DNA from: JAQIBY01 sp964615585
Lineage (GTDB): Bacteria > Bacteroidota > Bacteroidia > Bacteroidales > ML635J-15
Direction: 5' to 3'
Assembly (NCBI GenBank): GCA_964615585.1
Contig: CAZTNS010000100.1
Span: 1 to 11,881 of the forward strand
Length of the DNA stretch: 11,881 nt
A model generated the notes under the pieces. That model was not told the DNA's origin and did not search any database. It was given only the letters and a program-made list of their open reading frames with translations. Of this stretch, positions 1 to 6,226 are shown piece by piece; within the stretch, counting starts at the first letter, position 1, and every line of letters starts with the position of its first letter. The position numbers and the translations under genes are program-made.

Positions 1-121
1 ACTCAGGCAAAATGATGATGCCTATCTGTTCATCAACAAAAAACTGAAAGGAGGTATGTATTTATTAAGCGGTGTGTTCGCCGATAAAGGACAATTTAAT
101 ATTAAACTTATAATCAACTAA
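1..121 (+). CDS. 3' end of a secreted T9SS-tailed protein (partial, cut by the window edge)
   Basis: Codons run in frame from base 2 to a TAA at 119-121 and give 39 residues beginning LRQNDDAYLF and ending NIKLIIN. This is the last part of a type IX secretion sorting domain: a GMYLLSG strand, a short turn, then a K-L-hydrophobic end. The same residues, with a few changes, end the next gene. The DNA of bases 1-55 is identical to 1517-1571, with 5 substitutions over the first 109 aligned bases. The body of the protein is outside the window, so it is known only as a likely paralog of the 132-1640 product. Such tails are recognised by the T9SS and removed or processed at the outer membrane. The next gene starts 10 bases after the stop, so the two are probably co-transcribed. 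Confidence 0.8.
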   Translation, partial: LRQNDDAYLFINKKLKGGMYLLSGVFADKGQFNIKLIIN

Positions 122-131
122 AAATACAGCT

Positions 132-1640
132 ATGAAAAAAATTACATATATACTATTTTTATTTTTTCTCATCCCTGCACTCCTCCACGCCCAGCCCGGC
201 AATGAAAAACGCGCCTACCACTGGTATTTTGGCTGGAATGCCGGCCTTGATTTCAGCAGCGGCAGCATGCAGGAAGATACACAAGGACAGGTGTATATTG
301 ATGAAGGGGCTTGTTCCATTTCAGATACGGCTGGAAATTTACTGTTTTATGCCGGGCCTAATTTTTTTACAGAACCGGGAGACAGCAACATGAACGTGTA
401 TAACGCCAACCACGAGGTGATGCCAAACGGCTATGATATTGACTGCGGCTGGAGTGGCCGGCAAAACAGCATCATTGTGCCGCTTCCGGAAAGCGATAGC
501 CTTTACTATTTATTTACCATAGGTGATATAGCCGGAATAGAATTTGGTATTGATCAAACAGGGTTTAAATACAGTATTGTTGACATGAGCTTAGATGGTG
601 GATTGGGTGCCGTTACCGATAAAAACATTGAAATTTACCCCAGCTCACACAACGATACATTGAGCGAAATACTAACAGCGGTACATCATGCCAATTGCAG
701 GGATGTCTGGGTGATGATACACCGTTATAATGCGGATAAATTTATGGCCTATAAACTTACTGCAAATGGTCTGGTTGACAACCCCATAGTAAGTAATATT
801 GGATACACAGGAGAAAATTGCGTTGGTTGGGGTATGAAGTTTTCCCCCAATGGAAAATACGCTGCAGTAAATAAAAATTATCATTATTTATATAACTTAG
901 ACTTATGTGATACAATAGAATTGTACAAATTTAACAACGAAACAGGAGTATTATCAGAAAGGATAGCATTAGCTATGGATTCTGCATTATATGGGAAAGA
1001 ATTTTCATTCCAAAACGACTTATTATATACTGAAGAACTTCATACATATCTATTAAACCTTTATCAATATGATATAAGCAAATGGCAAAAAGCATATATC
1101 ATAGACTCTAAAATACTCATAGGAAACTATTTTTTTCCAACGCCTGATTTACATGTTACCCCTTTGAACACCATTGCAATGAGTGGGGAAGGGGATTATG
1201 TTGATCATATGGGGATTATCGCAAATCCAAATGTTCAGGGGCTGGGTTGTTCTGTTGATACTACAGCATTGGAAATGTCAACTAATATGGGATGGAATTT
1301 TCCCAATTTTGTTCGTTCCTATTTCAATACAGATACCTCTGCTTACAACAATTGCACACCGGTTTCTGATGAAGAAATCATTAAAAACCAGCGTTTTGAA
1401 ATTCATCCCAATCCACTCGGCAGAAAAGCAGAAATCAATACGCATCAGCGGAAAATTGTTTATTACAACCTATACGATTTAAAAGGCAATCAATTATCCA
1501 AAAACAGTGATTATAAACTCAGGCAAAATGATGATGCCTATCTGTTCATCAACAAAAAACTGAAAGGAGGTGTGTACTTATTAAGCGGTTTGTTCGCCGA
1601 TAAAGGCCAATTTAACATTAAACTTTTAATTCACAACTAA
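132..1640 (+). CDS. Secreted WD40/PKD-associated-type hypothetical protein with T9SS type A sorting domain
   Basis: This 502-residue protein has a signal peptide (MKK, then a hydrophobic stretch, cleavage likely after Ala20 in LLHA-QPG). The body starts with HWYFGWNAGLDFSSGS and continues with CSISDTAGNLLFY, VMPNGYD, NSIIVPLPESDSLYYLFT, KYSIVDMSLDGGLG, LTAVHHANCRDVWVMIH and FSPNGKYAA. I recognise this series from a widespread Bacteroidota family of exported beta-propeller-like proteins, often fused to PKD or gliding-motility C-terminal domains; the function is unknown. Here the C-terminus (about residues 422-502) is a T9SS type A sorting domain, with HPNP at 425-428, a YNLYDLKGNQL strand and a GGVYLLSG strand. 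The first ATG after the previous stop is used and directly precedes the signal peptide. Base composition changes sharply inside the gene: around 181-240 it is over half G+C, around 901-960 about a quarter, which suggests a mosaic gene. It is the middle gene of a tightly spaced tandem run. Confidence 0.85.
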   Translation: MKKITYILFLFFLIPALLHAQPGNEKRAYHWYFGWNAGLDFSSGSMQEDTQGQVYIDEGACSISDTAGNLLFYAGPNFFTEPGDSNMNVYNANHEVMPNGYDIDCGWSGRQNSIIVPLPESDSLYYLFTIGDIAGIEFGIDQTGFKYSIVDMSLDGGLGAVTDKNIEIYPSSHNDTLSEILTAVHHANCRDVWVMIHRYNADKFMAYKLTANGLVDNPIVSNIGYTGENCVGWGMKFSPNGKYAAVNKNYHYLYNLDLCDTIELYKFNNETGVLSERIALAMDSALYGKEFSFQNDLLYTEELHTYLLNLYQYDISKWQKAYIIDSKILIGNYFFPTPDLHVTPLNTIAMSGEGDYVDHMGIIANPNVQGLGCSVDTTALEMSTNMGWNFPNFVRSYFNTDTSAYNNCTPVSDEEIIKNQRFEIHPNPLGRKAEINTHQRKIVYYNLYDLKGNQLSKNSDYKLRQNDDAYLFINKKLKGGVYLLSGLFADKGQFNIKLLIHN

Positions 1641-1652
1641 AACTTTAAAACT

Positions 1653-2771
1653 ATGAAAAAATTAAATCTAATACTCGTTATGATGCTGCTCATAAGCAGC
1701 AATGTGTTCTCACAATGGAACACAGGTGGTAATACTTGGAATGCTTATGGAGCCACAGACTGGAACTTATTGGGTACTAATAACATCCGTTCAATTGGCA
1801 TTGGACACAAACAAATGTTTGGAGGGTTTATTGAAGGATGGACCACTGGAAATCCCCCAAAAGCGGCTTTGCATATCAATGCACATTATTTGTCAAACAG
1901 CCCTGCTTTTACTCCTGGACACATGTTTCGCACCGATGGCCCTGCCAACCAGGACAACATGTGGCAACTGTTTACAGGCAACAATTATGGAAATTCCACT
2001 GAAAAAGCCCGCTTGTACATCCCCGCAGAAAGTGACCATTTTTCATTACAATCAAGCACAGGGGACATGCGTTTTCACACCGGCGGCAGCACACAGCGCA
2101 TGCGCATACTCGGCAGCAATGGTTTCGTCGCCATTGGCCAAAATTTCAACAACCCCCAGTCCCTGCTCAGCGTGGATGGCATATTTGATAACACAGGGGA
2201 AGTTTTCCGCACAAACGGCTCCAATGCAGACACTGCCATTTGGCGTTTTTGTCAGGGAAACAATGAAATTGCACATTTTTACAGCCTTGCAGATAGTAAA
2301 GATTTTATCATAGGTGTAGAAGATGCATCCTCTGCATTAAAAATTAACACCGGTCTTTTACAAAAAGTCATTATCAAAGATAGTTACGGCAATGCCCATG
2401 TTGGTATAGGCAACAATTTTTCACATCCTAAACACAACTTACACTTGCATTCAACAGCTTATTTTCCCGGAGCACCAATACCCTCTACACAACTTGCATT
2501 TACCAATGATTATACAAAATCAGCAAAAACCGATGGCTTTATCGTAGGCATTTCTTCAACCGGTGAAGCACAATTAAACCAGCAGGAAAATCAAAGCATG
2601 TCATTTTATACATCCAATCAGGAACAACTTCGCATAACAGAAAATGGAAAACTCATCATTGCTTCTTTAGCATCAGATACAACAACTTACATCATGGCAG
2701 ATAAAAACGGGCAATTACATATAGACGAATTTAACGCAAAAAAAAAATCCAAAAACTTGAAGAACGCATAA
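1653..2771 (+). CDS. Exported beta-rich tail-fibre-like protein, C-terminus frameshifted
   Basis: The frame gives 372 residues with a signal peptide (about 1-20, cleavage near NVFS-QWN). The mature part has scattered short repeats of the type RMRILGSNGFVAIG, NAHVGIGNNF and QLRITENGKLIIAS, typical of beta-rich, tail-fibre-like secreted proteins in Bacteroidota. Such proteins usually end in a short coiled coil, sometimes followed by a T9SS sorting domain. Here the frame ends in AKKKSKNLKNA just after a run of ten A (2738-2747). The minus-one frame continues instead with KIQKLEERITKLEEII and stops at 2816-2818, which is the expected coiled coil. The annotated end is therefore probably an artefact of a sequencing indel, a real mutation, or slippage on the A run. 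The gene starts 12 bases after the previous stop, so it is likely in the same operon. No enzymatic motif was seen. Confidence 0.75.
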   Translation: MKKLNLILVMMLLISSNVFSQWNTGGNTWNAYGATDWNLLGTNNIRSIGIGHKQMFGGFIEGWTTGNPPKAALHINAHYLSNSPAFTPGHMFRTDGPANQDNMWQLFTGNNYGNSTEKARLYIPAESDHFSLQSSTGDMRFHTGGSTQRMRILGSNGFVAIGQNFNNPQSLLSVDGIFDNTGEVFRTNGSNADTAIWRFCQGNNEIAHFYSLADSKDFIIGVEDASSALKINTGLLQKVIIKDSYGNAHVGIGNNFSHPKHNLHLHSTAYFPGAPIPSTQLAFTNDYTKSAKTDGFIVGISSTGEAQLNQQENQSMSFYTSNQEQLRITENGKLIIASLASDTTTYIMADKNGQLHIDEFNAKKKSKNLKNA

Positions 2772-2818
2772 CGAAACTTGAAGAAATAATCGCAGAAATC
2801 AAGAAAAACAATCAATAA
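2738..2818 (+). other. A10 slippage site and out-of-frame coiled-coil tail
   Basis: Ten A (2738-2747) follow GC in the codon GCA. One more A, two fewer A, or a minus-one slip would join the reading frame of the preceding gene to 23 codons (2747-2815) with a leucine/isoleucine heptad pattern (IQKLEERITKLEEII), ending at TAA 2816-2818. The coiled coil is what I would expect at the end of this protein type, so the frame break is late and the tail sequence is preserved. Whether it is a sequencing error, a mutation or transcriptional/ribosomal slippage cannot be decided here. Confidence 0.65.
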
Positions 2819-2848
2819 TATTCTAAAAAACCACTACAGTAAAAAGCA

Positions 2849-3147
2849 AACTTCTCCAACCAAAACGTCCCAAACCCCTTCAAAGAGAAAACCACAAGCC
2901 TTACGGACTTTTTTTAGTGCCAAGAATGATTTTTGCGGATACTGTATTGAGCTCCGATAGCCATCGAAGCCGAGAGGCACCCAAAACCGCCGGTAGGCGG
3001 TTAAACCCGAAACACGCAACACGCAACCCGCCGACAGGCGAACTCATCGTGTATGGCCAGGACCTCAGTGCCGGCATGTATTCTTATTACCTTGTCGCCG
3101 ATGGCAAAACAATCGCCTCCAAAAAAATGGTGGTTTCGGGGAGATGA
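2849..3147 (+). pseudogene. Decayed T9SS sorting domain
   Basis: At 2849-2896 the frame that carried the coiled coil encodes NFSNQNVPNPFKEKTT, whose QNxPNPF is the classic opening of a T9SS sorting domain. It stops at TAG 2915-2917 after a T7 run. The next frame over reads RMIFADT (2923-2943), a typical middle strand. At 3037-3147 it reads GELIVYGQDLSAGMYSYYLV and then ends KKMVVSGR-TGA, the usual end of such a domain. Between the coiled coil and QNVPNPF there are in-frame stops (TAA at 2816 and 2840), and between RMIFADT and GELIVYG lies palindromic repeat DNA. The order of pieces matches a single ancestral domain that was once fused to the preceding gene or a relative and is now broken. Confidence 0.65.
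2953..3040. repeat. Palindromic repeat cluster inside the decayed sorting domain
   Basis: This stretch contains TCCGATAGCCATCGAAGCC (2953-2971), which recurs inverted at 11773-11791 with 16 of 19 bases the same. It also holds a perfect 7-bp hairpin AACCGCC-GGTA-GGCGGTT (2985-3002), a 7-base unit AACACGC repeated twice (3011-3024), and a CGCC-GACA-GGCG hairpin (3029-3040). It lies in the position of the domain linker between the strands RMIFADT and GELIVYG, about 33 codons where the family would usually have far fewer. It therefore looks like inserted or replaced repeat DNA. Confidence 0.5.
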
Positions 3148-3254
3148 TCATCCCGCTGGGTTTGAATGATGCATAAAAAAGCATAAATATTTTTGGATTA
3201 AAGGATAATTTTTTTTAACTTAGCAGCCCTTATTACCCCCTCTATTCTTCCCAA

Positions 3255-3289
3255 ACATCTGCCAGACGCCCGTTTGGCAGGTGTTTTTT
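3255..3289 (+). terminator. Rho-independent terminator
   Basis: The stem runs from 3255 to 3267 against 3272 to 3284, with ACATCTGCCA opposite TGGCAGGTGT, then G-T, A-T and C-G, closing a 4-base loop. Two G-T wobbles are the only imperfections in 13 pairs. Six T follow (3284-3289). It lies 108 bases after the last in-frame stop of the secreted-protein run and probably ends that transcript, insulating the peptidase gene. Confidence 0.8.
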
Positions 3290-3514
3290 ACAATTTTACG
3301 CTAAAAACCATGCCACAATTTAAAAAAATTGATGCACAAACAACGATCTTTATGCTAACGATCTTTATGCTGATGAGTTTACAGGATGGCTGAACTTTAT
3401 GCCACTTGAGGATGTTGTAAGGTTTAAGAATTTATTCCATGGTTTGATATTTCCCGATTATGTCAGGAAGGATATTTTTTATATTTTGCACAAAAATTTT
3501 AAAAAGAAAAAATT
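3290..3514 (+). other. Leader region before the peptidase gene, with a 15-bp tandem repeat
   Basis: There is no convincing gene here. Bases 3342-3356 and 3357-3371 are two perfect copies of AACGATCTTTATGCT. In one frame the stretch after them (from a stop at 3330) is open to a TGA at 3516-3518 that overlaps the peptidase ATG. From ATG 3399 it would give 39 residues (MPLEDVVRFKNLFHGLIF...), which I do not recognise. I found no promoter with both boxes at canonical spacing; TA-N3-TTTG at 3480-3488 is a near miss. Confidence 0.4.
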
Positions 3515-5212
3515 ATGAAAAAAATGTTTTTTATTGGTTTGATTTTGACCGCCGGGATTTTGTTTAGCGGTGTTAGTAGCTCTGATGCGTGTACCAATTT
3601 TCTGGTGACAAAAGCTGCATCCAAAGATGGTTCAACCATGATTACTTATGCAGCCGACAGCCATGTTTTGTATGGCGAATTGTATTTCCGGCCTGCCAAA
3701 GATTATCCAAAAGGCAGCATGATGAAAATTTATGAATGGGATACCGGAAAATTTCTGGGTGAAATTCCGCAGGTGGAACATACATACAGCGTCATAGGCA
3801 ATGTTAATGAACACCAGGTTGCCATCGGAGAAACCACATACGGAGGAAGAAGCGAACTACGGGATACAACAGCTATAATTGATTATGGTAGTTTAATGTA
3901 TATTACCCTGCAAAGAGCTAAAACCGCACGTGAAGCCATAAAGGTGATGACTGAATTGGTGGATGAGTATGGCTTTTACAGCGTTGGAGAGTCTTTTTCC
4001 ATTGCCGATCCCAACGAAGTCTGGATAATGGAAATGATTGGCAAAGGCCCCGGAAATACTGGTACAGTATGGGTAGCACGTATGGTGCCAGACGGTTATG
4101 TCTGTGCTCATGCCAATCAGGCAAGAATCACCACCTTCCCCAAAGTAAAAAAGAACAACTGGTTTGATGAAGAACAAACCACCTTTCATTCTGAGGATGT
4201 GATAAGTTTTGCCCGTGATCAGGGATATTTTGATGGCAAGGAGGAAGAGTTCAGTTTTTCAGATACGTATGCTCCTGTTGGTTTTGGCGGTGCGCGTTTT
4301 TGCGAAATCCGGGTGTGGGCATTTTTTGATGATGTAGCATCCGGTATGGATGAATACTGGGAATATGCCAAAGGAAACATTGAACACGGAAAACACGACT
4401 ATGCCACCAACCGCATGCCATTATGGATAAAACCCGATGAAAAAATTGATGTACATACGGTGATGGATAACATGCGGAATCACCTCGAAGGAACAGAGCT
4501 TGATATGCGTGATGACATTGGTGCAGGGCCTTTTGGTAATCCTTACCGCTGGCGTCCGCTTACATGGGAAGTTGATGACAAAACCTATGTAAACGAACGT
4601 GCAACAGCCACTCAGCAAACCGGTTTTTCATTTGTGGCTCAGCTCAAAAGCTGGATGCCTGATCCCATAGGTGGTGTTAACTGGTTTTCTGTGGATGATG
4701 CTGCTTCTACCGTATATGTTCCGATACTTTGTGGTAGTACTAAAGTGCCGGATGCTTATGCTGTTGGCAATGGCAGCATGATGGAGTTTGAATGGGATGC
4801 AGCATTCTGGGTGTTTAATCTGGTATCCAATTTTGCATACACTCGCTATAATATTATCCAGCCTGAGATACGTGAAGTCCAACTGGAGCTTGAAAAGAGA
4901 TATATCAGTGAAGTGAAAAACATGGAAGACGATCTGAAAGAATTGTACAAGGAGAGTCCTGAAAAGGCAATTACCGTTGCCACCAAGTATTCAGTAAACA
5001 CAGCCAACCAAACAGTAGAGAGATGGCGGGAGTTGTTTAAATATTTGTTTACCAAATACATGGATGGCAATATAAAGAGGAAGGCTGAGCCGAAAGAAAA
5101 TTATAAATACGTTAACCCTGAACTGGAACATCCTGGATATGGTGAAGAATGGTACCGGCGTATTATCGAAGATACAGGAAACCAGTTTTTGATGCCAACT
5201 GAAGAAGAATGA
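3515..5212 (+). CDS. Exported C69-family dipeptidase (Ntn hydrolase)
   Basis: This 565-residue protein matches peptidase family C69 (PepD-like dipeptidases). Residues 1-25 form a signal peptide, and the mature chain starts at Cys26 in DACTNFLVTKAASKDGST. In C69 this cysteine is exposed by processing and acts as the N-terminal nucleophile. Family-typical stretches follow: YSVIGNVNEHQVAIGETTYGG, a run of helices with AREAIKVM, GFYSVGESFSIADPNEVWIM, and VPDGYVCAHANQARI. The C-terminal region (about 430-565) is helical and includes a charged stretch near residues 455-490. The product should cleave dipeptides in the periplasm or at the cell surface. SDAC is not a good lipobox, so a lipoprotein is less likely. 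The length is near the upper end for the family. The start is the first ATG before the signal peptide. The gene appears to be alone on its transcript: a terminator lies upstream and a long gap downstream. Confidence 0.9.
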   Translation: MKKMFFIGLILTAGILFSGVSSSDACTNFLVTKAASKDGSTMITYAADSHVLYGELYFRPAKDYPKGSMMKIYEWDTGKFLGEIPQVEHTYSVIGNVNEHQVAIGETTYGGRSELRDTTAIIDYGSLMYITLQRAKTAREAIKVMTELVDEYGFYSVGESFSIADPNEVWIMEMIGKGPGNTGTVWVARMVPDGYVCAHANQARITTFPKVKKNNWFDEEQTTFHSEDVISFARDQGYFDGKEEEFSFSDTYAPVGFGGARFCEIRVWAFFDDVASGMDEYWEYAKGNIEHGKHDYATNRMPLWIKPDEKIDVHTVMDNMRNHLEGTELDMRDDIGAGPFGNPYRWRPLTWEVDDKTYVNERATATQQTGFSFVAQLKSWMPDPIGGVNWFSVDDAASTVYVPILCGSTKVPDAYAVGNGSMMEFEWDAAFWVFNLVSNFAYTRYNIIQPEIREVQLELEKRYISEVKNMEDDLKELYKESPEKAITVATKYSVNTANQTVERWRELFKYLFTKYMDGNIKRKAEPKENYKYVNPELEHPGYGEEWYRRIIEDTGNQFLMPTEEE

Positions 5213-5692
5213 TTGTAGCTGCGTGTTTTAGCCATTGAAGGTTGAATATATGATCTATTCGTTCATGGGAAACCATCGGAATATTGTGTGATTTACAGTG
5301 ACCAACTATTTGTTCTGGTGAACACTGTTCGTTTTCAGTATGATGTTTTACAATTTTTTTGTAGAATTTTCAAATTCACGTACCTGATTGAATCGCCCTT
5401 TTCTTCCGGTAGTTAACCCCCGGCATAATCAGGATTATAGCTTCCTGTTTTTGTTCTATTACGACAGATTTTCCTGTTAATGGTTGTATTGTGGACTGCT
5501 CACACTCTATCAATAAACAATCTACTTTTATGTTATTTATATTTGATCCTTTCAGTATCGGTAGCGTTTGTTATAAAGCAAAGCAATTTGGCTCTGTACT
5601 CAATGTTATAACGGAAGTTTATAGCAAAATTCAACTTATGTCGCTGCAAGTCAGTGTAATAATATGTTTTTTCACTATTTTTGTGGTCAATA

Positions 5693-5724
5693 TTTGATTT
5701 TTATAAATTATTGATTTACATTTG
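5693..5724 (+). promoter_or_regulatory. Bacteroidota-type promoter in the intergenic region
   Basis: TTTG (5693-5696), 20 bases, then TACATTTG (5717-5724) match the Bacteroidota housekeeping consensus (-33 TTTG, -7 TAnnTTTG) in both boxes and in spacing. Transcription would start near 5731. No gene follows closely, so if active it would make a short RNA ending near 5779 or a long leader. The local AT content is high, so chance matches are possible. Confidence 0.4.
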
Positions 5725-5748
5725 CATAACAAAAAAGATATTATTGAG

Positions 5749-5779
5749 ATAACTTAGTGTTCTTTGAGTTATTTTTTTT
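5749..5779 (+). terminator. Weak terminator-like hairpin
   Basis: ATAACT (5749-5754) pairs with AGTTAT (5767-5772), and the second arm runs straight into eight T (5772-5779). The stem is all A-T except for one G-C pair, so termination would be weak. Its position 50 bases after a good promoter match is the reason to list it. Confidence 0.3.
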
Positions 5780-5789
5780 GTGGTCTCTA

Positions 5790-5824
5790 ATATTCAATTA
5801 GTTAGGTTGTAACTGATTGAATGT
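5790..5824. repeat. Strong hairpin / inverted repeat (13-bp stem)
   Basis: ATTCAAT (5792-5798), T5799 and AGTTA (5800-5804) pair with TAACT (5810-5814), G5815 and ATTGAAT (5816-5822) around the loop GGTTG. The only imperfection is one T-G wobble, and two further pairs (one wobble) can extend it outward. No T run follows on either strand, so it is not a typical terminator. It could be an operator, a structured RNA element, or a remnant of a small mobile repeat. Confidence 0.5.
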
Positions 5825-5941
5825 CAGGAGAAATACATAAAATTATTTATAAACTTCTGTTATAATTTTTTTTGTTATTGGCATAACCAAAAAAATACCG
5901 ACCGACAAAACGGGACACCCATTTTTACAAACAAAAGCAAC

Positions 5942-6046
5942 TTAATAGCAAGATATTCTGAACGTGATAAAGTGTAGTTGATTTTTGTCCGGAAAACAGG
6001 AGGTGGCTTTTATTTGATGCCTTTGTTCTTTAGTTAAGTGCTTCAT
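5942..6046 (-). pseudogene. N-terminal stub of an IS30-family transposase
   Basis: Reading the minus strand from ATG 6046-6044, the frame gives MKHLTKEQRHQIKA and then unrelated sequence to a TAA at 5944-5942, 34 residues in all. The opening closely resembles the start of IS30-family transposases of Bacteroidota (M-x-HLT-x-EQR-x-x-I), the first helix of the DNA-binding region. The helix-turn-helix core and the whole catalytic domain are missing, so this is an internally deleted copy. The region 5880-6160 is probably what remains of the element. I could not identify clear terminal inverted repeats. Confidence 0.5.
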
Positions 6047-6068
6047 ATTCATTACTTTTACAGGAGTA

Positions 6069-6076
6069 CAAATATA
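6069..6076 (-). promoter_or_regulatory. -7 promoter box of the transposase remnant
   Basis: On the minus strand this reads TATATTTG, an exact TAnnTTTG box, 22 bases before the ATG of the IS30 stub. No clear TTTG was found at the -33 position, where the sequence is T-rich. It was probably the native promoter of the lost transposase gene. Confidence 0.4.
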
Positions 6077-6115
6077 AGCATTAAAAAAAAGAAGGGGGCG
6101 TAAGCCAGTAAGCTC

Positions 6116-6154
6116 ATGCTCTCTTTGCTTCTTTTCGCTACGTAAAGAGAGCAT
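6116..6154. repeat. Perfect 11-bp inverted repeat
   Basis: ATGCTCTCTTT (6116-6126) and AAAGAGAGCAT (6144-6154) flank a 17-base spacer. Seven T begin at 6160, five bases after the right arm, so a weak plus-strand terminator is possible. It lies upstream of the transposase stub and about 70 bases before the nuclease operon, so it could also be an element end or an operator for the operon. Confidence 0.5.
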
Positions 6155-6183
6155 AACAATTTTTTTATTCAATTTTATTTAGT

Positions 6184-6191
6184 CATATTTG
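6184..6191 (+). promoter_or_regulatory. Possible -7 box for the nuclease operon
   Basis: CATATTTG differs from TAnnTTTG only in its first base and lies 35 bases before the ATG at 6227. The -33 position is in a T run without a TTTG, so support is weak. No better candidate was found between 6155 and 6226. Confidence 0.25.
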
Positions 6192-6226
6192 TATAGACCC
6201 TATTAGATTATTTGTTTTATTCAATC

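Larger units (their letters stand above)
5213..5941. other. AT-rich intergenic region without a convincing gene
   Basis: The longest plus-strand frame here (5491-5697, 68 codons) has no recognisable motif and low-complexity composition, so I do not call it. Structures present include an inverted pair CCTGATT (5383-5389) / AATCAGG (5427-5433), GAACACTGTTC near 5321-5331, and a short inverted repeat around the GGCATAACC at 5879-5887. The promoter, terminator-like hairpin and 13-bp hairpin are listed separately. I see no obvious terminator directly after the peptidase stop. Confidence 0.5.

Noticed and set aside
47..59. AAAGGAGGT followed by ATG, looking like a ribosome binding site and start
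   Set aside because: It is inside the sorting-domain coding sequence, the spacing is too short, and the frame after this ATG is the one already annotated.
3161..3195. TTTG and TATTTTTG as a promoter before the 3255 terminator
   Set aside because: The 23-base spacing is longer than usual, and the only product would be a short RNA ended by the terminator of the upstream run.
3584..3595. SDAC at the end of the peptidase signal peptide considered as a lipobox
   Set aside because: Position -3 is Ser rather than Leu, and the cysteine is explained by the C69 N-terminal nucleophile.
5321..5331. GAACACTGTTC palindrome considered as an SOS/LexA box
   Set aside because: The spacing is three rather than four bases between GAAC and GTTC, no damage-response gene follows, and the consensus is not that of this phylum.
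5491..5697. 68-codon plus-strand frame
   Set aside because: No motif, AT-driven composition, no promoter or neighbour that would support it, and it overlaps the promoter match at 5693.
6212..6226. TTG start adding five residues to the SbcD-like protein
   Set aside because: The ATG at 6227 is a better start codon and sits at the expected distance before the GDIHLG motif.
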